From contig NZ_JAGETZ010000017.1 in NCBI RefSeq assembly GCF_017571495.1, positions 62,001 to 126,000 on the forward strand: DNA of 64,000 nucleotides. The letters run 5' to 3'. Below, piece by piece: positions 1 to 7,158 of this stretch (position 1 is its first letter; each line of letters starts with the position of its first letter). A program made the translations under genes and the position numbers. The stretch is from Hymenobacter negativus (lineage in GTDB: Bacteria > Bacteroidota > Bacteroidia > Cytophagales > Hymenobacteraceae). The notes beneath the pieces were generated by a model. The model saw nothing but the letters and a program-made list of their open reading frames with translations, did not search any database and was not told the DNA's origin.

Positions 1-1
1 C

Positions 2-631
2 AACAATGGTTTCGACGACCCCAACCGCTTCCTCGGATTCGATGAGCGGCGCGTGACGCTCAACTTTGAGCATTTCTGGAACGAGCATTGGAGCGGCGGC
101 GGCGGCTTGGGTTACTTCTCGGCCAACAAAGCCTACGTGCTGATTCCCGAAGTGCTGCTGCGCCACCGTAGCAATGTGGCCTCGTTCACCTTCGGCCAGC
201 GCCTGAGCTTTGAGCGCACCTTTCCCAGCCCTGCCAACGCCAAAGGCCAGACCAATGCCCGCCTGCGCGCCGACTTGGAGAAAATATTTCCCCTCACCGC
301 CAGCGTGGCCCTGCGCCCCCGGCTGAGCTATGAAGCTGCCACCCATTTCCGCCTGCTAAAGTCCGACACCGACCCAGATGAGCGGTTCATCCAATTCACC
401 AGCCTGCGGGCTGAGGTGGGCTGCCGCGTCGGCAGCAACTTCGATTTTACGCCTTGGTTTGCCTACCAAACAAACTACCTCGTCACCCTGCCGCAATACG
501 ACAGCATGGGCAATCAAACCTCCGGCGGCAACCTGAACCTCGTGAGCCCAGTGCTGGGCATTGACCTGCGCTACACCATTCTGCAGGGGCAGGACGCAGC
601 CAAACGCAAGCAGCTACCAACGCAACACTAG
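2..631 (+). CDS. DUF2490 family protein, 3' part
   Basis: The reading frame is open from base 2, so the gene begins upstream of the window and only its last 209 codons are present. The visible part has alternating hydrophobic and polar residues with many aromatics, as in an outer-membrane beta-barrel. The motif NRFLGFDERR followed by a WNEHWSGGGGLGY stretch resembles DUF2490 proteins, a Bacteroidota family of predicted barrels of unknown role. The GTG at 53 lies inside the frame and is not needed as a start. The protein ends in a short basic tail (KRKQ). No partner gene is visible on this side. The family call is from memory of the motif and the barrel call is inference. Confidence 0.6.
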   Translation, partial: NNGFDDPNRFLGFDERRVTLNFEHFWNEHWSGGGGLGYFSANKAYVLIPEVLLRHRSNVASFTFGQRLSFERTFPSPANAKGQTNARLRADLEKIFPLTASVALRPRLSYEAATHFRLLKSDTDPDERFIQFTSLRAEVGCRVGSNFDFTPWFAYQTNYLVTLPQYDSMGNQTSGGNLNLVSPVLGIDLRYTILQGQDAAKRKQLPTQH

Positions 632-780
632 CGTCTGCTGATGTAATAGAGATGATTGGCTGCCAAAATGGCCGATGCGTATTCTGGCTAAATATTGTCA
701 ATGCGTACTACTGGTGCTGTTTTGTCAAGATTGGTGGCAATGTTCTAATCGCATAACTTTAAAATTTAAGACAATTTGTC

Positions 781-794
781 GCAATAATTATTGC
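781..794. promoter_or_regulatory. 14-bp perfect palindrome upstream of hsp20
   Basis: GCAATAATTATTGC is a perfect inverted repeat about 90 bases before the Hsp20 start, in an AT-rich stretch that contrasts with the GC-rich surroundings. It could be an operator for a stress regulator or a chance AT palindrome. It does not match the CIRCE element. Function is unproven. Confidence 0.3.
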
Positions 795-883
795 CAAAGC
801 CGATTGGTATAGATTTTAAGGAAGTGAAGTGTGCCGCAAGACGGCAGTCATTCTTTCACAACTCTTAAACTATCAATATCACC

Positions 884-1417
884 ATGGCAACTTTGCTGTA
901 TAACCCCCGCCCTTCTCTCCGTCCGAGCCGTGCCTTGAGCGCCATGCTTGCCGACATGCTGCAGGCCCCGCAAACGGCTGCCGCGCAACCCACGCCGGCC
1001 TTCGTGCCCGCCGCCGATATCCTCGAAACCGCTGAAGGCTTTGAATTGCACTTGGCCCTGCCCGGCGTGAAAAAAGAAGCCGTCAACCTGGAATTCCTCG
1101 ATGGTGAGCTCGTGGTATCCGGCAACCGGTCGAACCCGGCTGCCGCTGCCAAGGAAGCCGCTGCTACCGCTACCGAAGCTGCGCCGGTTAATGAGAATGC
1201 CTCGGAAAACACGTCTGCAGTAGTGGTCCCCGAAGCTCCGGCCGTGCCCAAGTTCCGCCGCACCGAAACCAACTACGGCAGCTTCTCCCGCAGCTTCCGC
1301 TTACCCGAAACAGTGAACGTGAAAGCCATCTCTGCCGAGTTGACAGACGGTATCCTGCGCGTAACGTTGCCCTTCGACACTGAGAAAGTGACCAAGCAGC
1401 ATATTGAAATCCGCTAA
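884..1417 (+). CDS. Hsp20/alpha-crystallin small heat shock protein
   Basis: Predicted cytoplasmic ATP-independent holdase that binds unfolding proteins. The alpha-crystallin domain runs from about residue 44 (FVPAADILETAEGFELHLALPGV) to the end and finishes with the typical TDGILRVTLPF strand followed by a short tail. The start at 884 gives a short N-terminal arm. The protein has 177 residues, longer than many bacterial Hsp20s, because an Ala/Glu-rich insert of about 35 residues (roughly 85-122) sits in the domain where the loop before strand beta-6 is expected. A strong terminator follows 17 bases after the stop, so the gene is probably monocistronic. The next gene, a DegP-type protease, is also a protein quality-control factor. 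Confidence 0.92.
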   Translation: MATLLYNPRPSLRPSRALSAMLADMLQAPQTAAAQPTPAFVPAADILETAEGFELHLALPGVKKEAVNLEFLDGELVVSGNRSNPAAAAKEAAATATEAAPVNENASENTSAVVVPEAPAVPKFRRTETNYGSFSRSFRLPETVNVKAISAELTDGILRVTLPFDTEKVTKQHIEIR

Positions 1418-1433
1418 TTGCGGGTCGCTCTGT

Positions 1434-1463
1434 AAAAAAGGCACCCCACGGGGTGCCTTTTTT
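1434..1463 (+). terminator. Rho-independent terminator after hsp20
   Basis: GGCACCCC and GGGGTGCC form a GC-rich stem around a tiny loop. The stem is flanked by an A-run on the left and TTTTTT on the right, so it could also act on the minus strand. It lies just downstream of the Hsp20 stop. Confidence 0.9.
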
Positions 1464-1657
1464 GCCGAACGGCGTGTTGTATTCCTGACAGCCCTGACTT
1501 GGCCTGTTTTCTGCTAAAAGCAACCTTCAGAGACGAAAGCGAATCATTAGCGCGTTGTTGAAAATAACCTGACCTAGCTCATGCGGTTTTCATTCGACCG
1601 TTTTTAAATTAGGCCCGTCGTTCACCCCATTAATCCTTTTTCATTTTTCCCTTACCC

Positions 1658-3160
1658 ATGCAAGCAAAACAAATGATGCTCGGCCTGCTCGGTTCTGCCA
1701 TTCTTGGCGGCGGTGTGGCCGTGGGGGGGTACAAACTGCTGGAGCCGGCCCCCTCGGTGCAGCAGGCTGTAGCCGCCGACCCCCAGGTGCGTTACACTTC
1801 CGAGATGCGGAGCTCGCCTTATACGGTGCCCGAAGGCTTGAACTTCGTAGCCGCTGCTGCCGCTGTGACCCCCGCTGTGGTGCACGTAATGACTGAATAC
1901 GCCGCGCCGTCCGTCGACCAGCGCCAGCAGCAGATGGACCCCTTCCTACGCCAGTTCTTCGGCGACCAGATGGAGCAGTTCCGGGGCCAGCAGCCCCAGG
2001 GCGGTGGCCAGGGCTCGGGCTCGGGTGTAATTATTGCTGCCAACGGCTACATTGTGACCAACAACCACGTTATCGACAAGGCCTCCAAAATTGAGGTGGT
2101 ACTCGACGACAAGCGCAAGTTCGACGCCGAGCTGGTAGGCGCCGACCCCAACACCGACCTCGCGGTACTGAAAGTGAAGGCTGACAACCTGCCCTTCATC
2201 AAGTACGGCAACTCCGACGATGTGAAAGTAGGCCAGTGGGTGCTCGCCGTAGGCAACCCTTTCAACCTGAACTCAACCGTGACGGCTGGCATTATTTCGG
2301 CCAAAGGCCGGAACATCGACATCCTGCGCCGTAAGGACAACATGGGCATCGAGTCGTTCATTCAGACTGATGCTGTGGTGAACCCCGGCAACTCAGGCGG
2401 TGCCCTCGTCAACCTCAACGGCGACCTCATCGGCATCAACTCGGCTATCGCTTCGCACACCGGCAGCTACGAAGGCTACTCGTTTGCTATCCCCAGCTCG
2501 CTGGCCAGCAAAGTGGTCGATGACCTATTGAAATACAAAGTAGTGCAGCGCGCCTTGCTCGGCGTACAGATTCAAGAAGTGGATGCCAAGCTAGCTTCTG
2601 AGAAAAAGCTGAACACCCTTAATGGGGTGTATGTGCAAGGCCTAAGCGAGAACAGCGCCGCCGCCGCCGCCGGCCTGAAAATGGGCGATATCATCACCCA
2701 AATCAACGGCGTAGCGGTAAACACCTCCTCGCAATTGCAGGAGCAAGTGGCCCGCTTCCGCCCTGGCGATAAGATTAAAGTGAACTACCTGCGTAGCGGC
2801 GCTGCCGGCGTGACGGAGGCCGTTCTGCGCAACGCTACCGGTACCACCGCTATTGTGCGCGAGGATGCCGCTGCGGCGTCCATCAAGTACGAAGGCGCAA
2901 CCATTGCCGCCGTGCCGCCCCGCGACTTAGCCAAGCTGGGCCTGGAAGGCGGTGCCAAAATCAGTGGCATCAAGGGCAGCAACTTCCGCGAAACGGGCAT
3001 GGCCGATGGCTTCATCATCACCCGCATCGACAAGAACCAGGTGAGCAAGCCAGCTGACGTGAAAAATTACCTCGACCAGGCCCGTCAAAATTCGGGCGCG
3101 CTAGTCGAAGGCGTATACCCGGATGGTCGCAAAGCCTACTACCCCATTGGGCAGGAGTAA
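1658..3160 (+). CDS. degP: Do/DegP-type serine endoprotease (HtrA family)
   Basis: Predicted periplasmic quality-control protease and chaperone that degrades misfolded envelope proteins. Residues 1-30 form a hydrophobic N-terminal signal or anchor. A Gln-rich linker (about 88-118) leads into a trypsin-like domain. The catalytic triad is visible: H137 in VTNNHVI, D167 in NTDLAVLK and S246 in NPGNSGGALVN. Two PDZ domains follow (about 290-380 and 400-490), the second more divergent, which matches the two-PDZ DegP/DegQ layout. At 500 residues the length is normal for the family. The gene stands alone between two terminators. The symbol could equally be degQ, since the sequence does not decide between them. 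Confidence 0.93.
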   Translation: MQAKQMMLGLLGSAILGGGVAVGGYKLLEPAPSVQQAVAADPQVRYTSEMRSSPYTVPEGLNFVAAAAAVTPAVVHVMTEYAAPSVDQRQQQMDPFLRQFFGDQMEQFRGQQPQGGGQGSGSGVIIAANGYIVTNNHVIDKASKIEVVLDDKRKFDAELVGADPNTDLAVLKVKADNLPFIKYGNSDDVKVGQWVLAVGNPFNLNSTVTAGIISAKGRNIDILRRKDNMGIESFIQTDAVVNPGNSGGALVNLNGDLIGINSAIASHTGSYEGYSFAIPSSLASKVVDDLLKYKVVQRALLGVQIQEVDAKLASEKKLNTLNGVYVQGLSENSAAAAAGLKMGDIITQINGVAVNTSSQLQEQVARFRPGDKIKVNYLRSGAAGVTEAVLRNATGTTAIVREDAAAASIKYEGATIAAVPPRDLAKLGLEGGAKISGIKGSNFRETGMADGFIITRIDKNQVSKPADVKNYLDQARQNSGALVEGVYPDGRKAYYPIGQE

Positions 3161-3176
3161 GTAGTATCTTTTGCTT

Positions 3177-3215
3177 AAAAAAAGCCTCTGCCGCCTCGGC
3201 AGAGGCTTTTTTTTT
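3177..3215 (+). terminator. Rho-independent terminator after degP
   Basis: An A-run, then AAGCCTCTGCCG, a short loop, CGGCAGAGGCTT and nine Ts. The perfect stem lies 17 bases after the degP stop, and the symmetric A and T flanks make it potentially bidirectional. Confidence 0.93.
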
Positions 3216-3255
3216 GGCGGTAATTGGACAGGAGCATTATCCCATTTCGGGACAT

Positions 3256-3370
3256 AAAAAGGCTGCATTATAATTGTCCAAATACCCTTGTTTGAATAGG
3301 GTGATGAGATTAAATATACGACTGGGAATCAGGGTAGATAAATTTGATAATGCAGTAAAAAAGGCTGCAT
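3256..3370. repeat. Direct repeat AAAAAGGCTGCAT ahead of the AAA ATPase
   Basis: The 13-mer AAAAAGGCTGCAT occurs at 3256-3269 and again at 3357-3370, about 100 bases apart, each followed by AT-rich sequence. The region is clearly AT-richer than its surroundings. It may be a leader or regulatory segment for the ATPase gene. A frame of about 59 codons (ATG at 3304, stop at 3480) runs through it and stops just before the ATPase start. I see no family signature in that frame and do not call it a gene. Confidence 0.35.
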
Positions 3371-3483
3371 ATTTAAGGCCGAATGACGGATTGCTTCGTA
3401 AATACTTTTCCCAGGTCGGGAGCTTGTTGACGTGGAATTATCAACTGGCTCACTCCCCCGATTTGGTCCGCCTTCGTTAGTGC

Positions 3484-4674
3484 ATGGAAAACGTCATCAA
3501 CACCCTATACATCCAGAATTTTAAGTCGATTCGGAGTGCCATCCTGCACCCACGGCGAGTGAATATCATCATTGGCGAGCCCAACGTGGGCAAATCGACG
3601 GTGCTGGAAGCCATGAGCCTGCTGGGCAGTTTCCCCTACGAGCAGAAGAAAAAGTTTATGCGCAGCTTTATTCGCTACGAAAAGCCCGCGCAGCTCTTCC
3701 ACGATAGCCTGATGACCAGCCCGATTCGGGTGGAAACCGACCGCGACGTGTGCTTGCTGGGACGGGTGAACCAGAATGGGGAAAAGCGCTTCAAGTACGC
3801 GGTATTCAGCCAGACAGCTTACCTGTTGTTGCGTGCCCAGCTGGGTTTGCCGTTGCTGGAGGGCCGCGGCAAAAACCGCACGAGCGATGATGCCCAGCTA
3901 TTGGGCCGCATCTACGACCACTTAGCCAATGCCGGTACGCTGCCCGAACCGGGTTTCCTCTATACCGAGTTCGACCGTGATGGCTACGTGGACCAGCCGG
4001 GAGCCGGCGGCCACTACCTGACCTCTGTTCCGGCTTGGCAGCCGCGGGCGGTGAAATCGTACCGCTTCAAGCACAAAGGCCACCTCGACCGCCGCTACTC
4101 CGATGCCTCGCTACGCCCACCCCACGGCAACAACCTGGTGCAGGTACTGGAAGCCAACGTCGATTTACGCCAGGAATTTGCTACCCTGTTTGAAAACCAC
4201 AACCTACGCCTACGTGTGCGGCCCGACACTCGCCGCTTCGAGGTAATGAAGGAAGTGGATGGGCTCAGCTTTGCCTATCCGTACTCCAGCAGCGGCGATA
4301 CGTTGCGACGCTACGGCTTCCACCTGGCCGCCATGGAATCAAACCGCAACACGGTTATTCTGCTGGAGGAACCCGAGGCTCATTCTTATCCGCGCTACGT
4401 GAAGCAGCTGGCTGAACGCGTGGCTACGCAGCAGACCAACCAGTATTTCGTGACCACTCATAGCCCACAGTTCTTTAATGAGCTGTTGGAAAACATGGTG
4501 CCCTACGAAAACCGGGTGCCAGAGCTTGCCGTGTTTATAGCATACTACAAGGACTTTCAAACCAAAATCCGGCAGCTGTCGGATGAGGAAGTACGCGGCC
4601 TGCGGCGTGATAGCCTCGACGTATTCAACGACCTGAGCCAACTGGCCCAGGAGCCCGTGGGGCGTAAGGTATAG
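3484..4674 (+). CDS. AAA family ATPase, SMC/OLD-like
   Basis: Stand-alone ATPase of 396 residues, related to the AAA_15/AAA_21 proteins that resemble the nucleotide-binding part of SMC, RecF and OLD proteins. The N-terminus has NTLYIQNFKSIRSA, typical of the family, followed by a Walker A motif GEPNVGKST (31-39). A signature-like SSSGDTLRR lies before the Walker B segment VILLEEPEAH (about 290-300), and the switch TTHSPQFFNEL follows. There is no TOPRIM nuclease domain after the ATPase part, so it is not a full OLD nuclease. No nuclease, toxin or reverse transcriptase partner is adjacent, so its role (DNA repair, defence or other) cannot be read from context. Confidence 0.85.
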   Translation: MENVINTLYIQNFKSIRSAILHPRRVNIIIGEPNVGKSTVLEAMSLLGSFPYEQKKKFMRSFIRYEKPAQLFHDSLMTSPIRVETDRDVCLLGRVNQNGEKRFKYAVFSQTAYLLLRAQLGLPLLEGRGKNRTSDDAQLLGRIYDHLANAGTLPEPGFLYTEFDRDGYVDQPGAGGHYLTSVPAWQPRAVKSYRFKHKGHLDRRYSDASLRPPHGNNLVQVLEANVDLRQEFATLFENHNLRLRVRPDTRRFEVMKEVDGLSFAYPYSSSGDTLRRYGFHLAAMESNRNTVILLEEPEAHSYPRYVKQLAERVATQQTNQYFVTTHSPQFFNELLENMVPYENRVPELAVFIAYYKDFQTKIRQLSDEEVRGLRRDSLDVFNDLSQLAQEPVGRKV

Positions 4675-4686
4675 TAAAGCTTTGCC

Positions 4687-4721
4687 GTCATCCCGAGCGT
4701 AGCAAAGGACCTTGTCACGAC
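4687..4721. repeat. Dispersed repeat, TCATCC(T/C)GAGCG(C/T)AGCAAAGGAC type
   Basis: GTCATCCCGAGCGTAGCAAA and the bases after it closely match the stretch at 37258-37290 (GTCATCCTGAGCGCAGCAAA). Weaker relatives seem to occur near 30909 and 42022. All copies are intergenic, in this case immediately after an ORF stop. Function unknown. Confidence 0.55.
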
Positions 4722-4837
4722 TCAGTGGCTTGCGATAATCCTGAAAATGCAGACGTGACAGTGTTCAAGGTGACAGATGTTGGGTCAGAATGAATAGGGC
4801 TGACGCGCCAGCCCGCCGTCAACTCCCCGGCAAACCG

Positions 4838-4845
4838 TAGCTTTG
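4838..4845 (+). promoter_or_regulatory. Bacteroidota -7 promoter box (TAGCTTTG) for the aldehyde dehydrogenase
   Basis: TAGCTTTG matches the TAnnTTTG consensus known for the primary sigma factor of Bacteroidota and lies 28 bases before the ATG at 4874. No clear TTG -33 box is seen at the usual distance, so this is a moderate call. Confidence 0.5.
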
Positions 4846-4873
4846 CCCCTGCATCATCCCACCTCATTTTCCC

Positions 4874-6478
4874 ATGAAGCAGGCCCTCGAAGAAGCTACC
4901 GCGCCCGACGTAACCGTAGCGCATCCCCACCACGACCCCCACGGCATTCAGGACGTACTGCGCCAGTTGGGTGTAGAAGACGATAATGCCGCCTACAGCA
5001 CCGGCCGCAGCTGGGGCGTCAGCGCCAACGCGGAGCGCCGCGTCGTCAACGCGCCCGCCGATGGCCGCCGCATTGCCAGCGTGGCCTTTGCCACTGCCGA
5101 TGACTACGAAACCGTTGTAAAATCTGCTCAGGAAGCTTTCAAAACCTGGCGTTTGATGCCCGCACCGAAGCGCGGCGAAATCGTGCGTCAGATTGGCAAC
5201 AAGCTGCGCGAGTTCAAGGAGCCGCTGGGCAAGCTGGTGAGCGCCGAGATGGGCAAAATCCTGCAGGAAGGCCTGGGCGAAGTGCAGGAGATGATTGACA
5301 TCTGCGACTTCGCGGTGGGTTTGAGCCGGCAGCTGCACGGCTTCACCATGCACTCGGAGCGCCCGGCGCACCGCATGTACGACCAATACCATCCGCTGGG
5401 CATCGTGGGCATCATTTCGGCCTTCAACTTCCCGGTGGCCGTGTGGAGCTGGAATGCCATGCTGGCGGCCGTGTGCGGCGACGTGAGCATCTGGAAGCCC
5501 TCGGAGAAAACGCCCCTCACGGCCGTGGCCGTGCAGCACATCATCAAGGACGTGCTGGCCGAAAATGACATTCCCGAAGGTGTGTTCAGCGTGGTGATTG
5601 GCGATGCCAGCATTGGCGCGGCCATGGCAGCTGATAAGCGCATTCCGCTGGTTTCGGCCACGGGTAGCACCCGTATGGGCCGGAAAGTGGGCGAAGTAGT
5701 GGGGGCCCGCCTGGGCCGCGCCCTGTTGGAGCTGGGTGGCAACAACGCCATCATCGTCACCAAAAACGCCGACCTCGACATTGCCATTCGCGCCATCGTG
5801 TTTGGAGCCGTGGGTACGGCGGGGCAGCGCTGCACCAGCACGCGCCGCGTTATCATCGAGGACAGCGTATTTGAGGAGGTGAAAAACCGCCTGCTGGCCA
5901 CCTATCCGAAGCTGCCCATCGGCCATCCCTTGCAGGAAGGCACACTGGTGGGCCCACTGATTGACGCTGACGCAGTGAAGACGTTTGAAGACGCGCTGGT
6001 GCGTGTGCAGGCCGAAGGCGGCAAGCTGCTCACCGGCGGGCAGGTGCTGAGCGGCGCCGAGCTGCACGGCGGCCACTACGTGCAGCCTGCGCTGGTGGAG
6101 GTCGAAAACCATTACCACACAGTGCAGGAGGAGACGTTCGCGCCCATCCTTTACCTCATTAAGTACAGTGGCGAGGTGCAGAATGCCATCGACATTCAGA
6201 ACGACGTGCGGCAGGGCTTGTCAAGCAGCATCTTCACCCTGAATATGCGCGAGGCCGAAGCCTTCCTGGCCGCCAGCGGTTCCGACTGCGGCATTGCCAA
6301 CGTGAACATCGGCACGAGCGGGGCCGAAATCGGCGGCGCGTTCGGCGGCGAGAAGGAAACCGGCGGCGGCCGCGAATCCGGCTCCGACGCCTGGAAGGTG
6401 TACATGCGCCGCCAGACCAACACCATCAACTATTCGACGGAATTGCCGCTGGCGCAGGGCATCAAATTCGACATATAG
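4874..6478 (+). CDS. Aldehyde dehydrogenase, ALDH7 (alpha-aminoadipic semialdehyde) type
   Basis: NAD(P)-dependent oxidation of an aldehyde to its acid. The closest family by pattern is ALDH7/AmaB, which oxidises alpha-aminoadipic semialdehyde in lysine catabolism and also acts on betaine and lipid-derived aldehydes. The cofactor region has FNFPVAVWSWN and WKPSEKTPL. The catalytic base is E286 in LLELGGNNA and the nucleophile is C320 in AGQRCTSTRR. The C-terminal IGGAFGGEKETGGGRESG stretch is ALDH7-like. The length of 534 residues is slightly above the usual 500-510, with a short N-terminal extension. It stands alone, with its own -7 box upstream and a bidirectional terminator downstream, so no pathway neighbour helps fix the substrate. 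Confidence 0.9.
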   Translation: MKQALEEATAPDVTVAHPHHDPHGIQDVLRQLGVEDDNAAYSTGRSWGVSANAERRVVNAPADGRRIASVAFATADDYETVVKSAQEAFKTWRLMPAPKRGEIVRQIGNKLREFKEPLGKLVSAEMGKILQEGLGEVQEMIDICDFAVGLSRQLHGFTMHSERPAHRMYDQYHPLGIVGIISAFNFPVAVWSWNAMLAAVCGDVSIWKPSEKTPLTAVAVQHIIKDVLAENDIPEGVFSVVIGDASIGAAMAADKRIPLVSATGSTRMGRKVGEVVGARLGRALLELGGNNAIIVTKNADLDIAIRAIVFGAVGTAGQRCTSTRRVIIEDSVFEEVKNRLLATYPKLPIGHPLQEGTLVGPLIDADAVKTFEDALVRVQAEGGKLLTGGQVLSGAELHGGHYVQPALVEVENHYHTVQEETFAPILYLIKYSGEVQNAIDIQNDVRQGLSSSIFTLNMREAEAFLAASGSDCGIANVNIGTSGAEIGGAFGGEKETGGGRESGSDAWKVYMRRQTNTINYSTELPLAQGIKFDI

Positions 6479-6496
6479 CGCAAGGGTTTATGTGTC

Positions 6497-6532
6497 AAAA
6501 AAGCCCTTTTCAGTTGCGAGAAGGGCTTTTTT
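6497..6532. terminator. Bidirectional Rho-independent terminator
   Basis: AAAAAAGCCCTTT and AAGGGCTTTTTT form a stem flanked by A and T runs between two convergent genes, the plus-strand aldehyde dehydrogenase and the minus-strand small exported protein. It can serve both. Confidence 0.9.
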
Positions 6533-6548
6533 GATGCGACTGCTGAGG

Positions 6549-7094
6549 CTAGTTGACTTTAATGTCGCCGTGCCCTTTGTAGTAAAGGGTAGTGCCATTG
6601 TAGAGCACATAATAGATTCGGTAACGCTTCCCTTTTGGAAATGCATTGAGGTCGAGGGGGAGCACCAAATTGCGAGCCGGAGTGGAAAAAGTCTGCAGGT
6701 AATACGACTGGTAGGTGTCGCCTACTACAATTATTTGGCACTTCACTGCATCTGGTGTGTCGTAGCGAAAAGAAGTGGCAGTCGTGGCCGGGTTAGGATA
6801 GGCACTGATGTCGGAGGCAGTGCCCTGCGCCGCGCCGTTCAAATTGAGGCCAAGCGAAGCAAACAGGCTTTGTTCGGGTTCATTCCACGTGCGGTCCAGG
6901 GTCCAGTCGGAGGGGTCTTGTGGACCAGTAGCAACGTTTTGGTCCGTGCGGTAGCTGATGCCTTCGTCAGGCCCAAAATCAATAGTTTCAGGCAGGGGTG
7001 GATTTTTATTCAATTGGCAATCACCAAAAACGAGGGCACTACAAAGCACCGCCAGTACCAGCAGTTGCCACTGAAACGGTTTCTTTTTCACCAT
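6549..7094 (-). CDS. Small exported protein of unknown function
   Basis: A protein of 181 residues with an N-terminal basic stretch (MVKKK) and a hydrophobic core (LLVLAVLCSALVF), so it is predicted to be exported. A Cys follows the core in FGDCQL, but the Asp before it fits a lipobox poorly. The C-terminal half begins with SAYPNPATTATSFRY and continues with short strands, reminiscent of the SxxPNP start of T9SS sorting domains. It ends in GHGDIKVN rather than the usual basic tail, so I do not call it a T9SS substrate. The gene is convergent with the aldehyde dehydrogenase and ends at the shared terminator. I do not recognise a family. Confidence 0.65.
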   Translation of the reverse strand: MVKKKPFQWQLLVLAVLCSALVFGDCQLNKNPPLPETIDFGPDEGISYRTDQNVATGPQDPSDWTLDRTWNEPEQSLFASLGLNLNGAAQGTASDISAYPNPATTATSFRYDTPDAVKCQIIVVGDTYQSYYLQTFSTPARNLVLPLDLNAFPKGKRYRIYYVLYNGTTLYYKGHGDIKVN

Positions 7095-7158
7095 TGCCGA
7101 AAAACTTGTTATTCAGACAAGTTACGGCTTTATATAAGACGGCGCAAAAATAGTAAGG

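Noticed and set aside
3304..3480. 59-codon frame before the AAA ATPase
   Set aside because: It runs through an AT-rich repeat-bearing leader and has no recognisable family or clear ribosome-binding site. It was kept only as a note in the repeat entry.
4715..6118. Open frame of 467 codons on the minus strand
   Set aside because: Antisense to the aldehyde dehydrogenase, whose catalytic residues are all in place on the plus strand.
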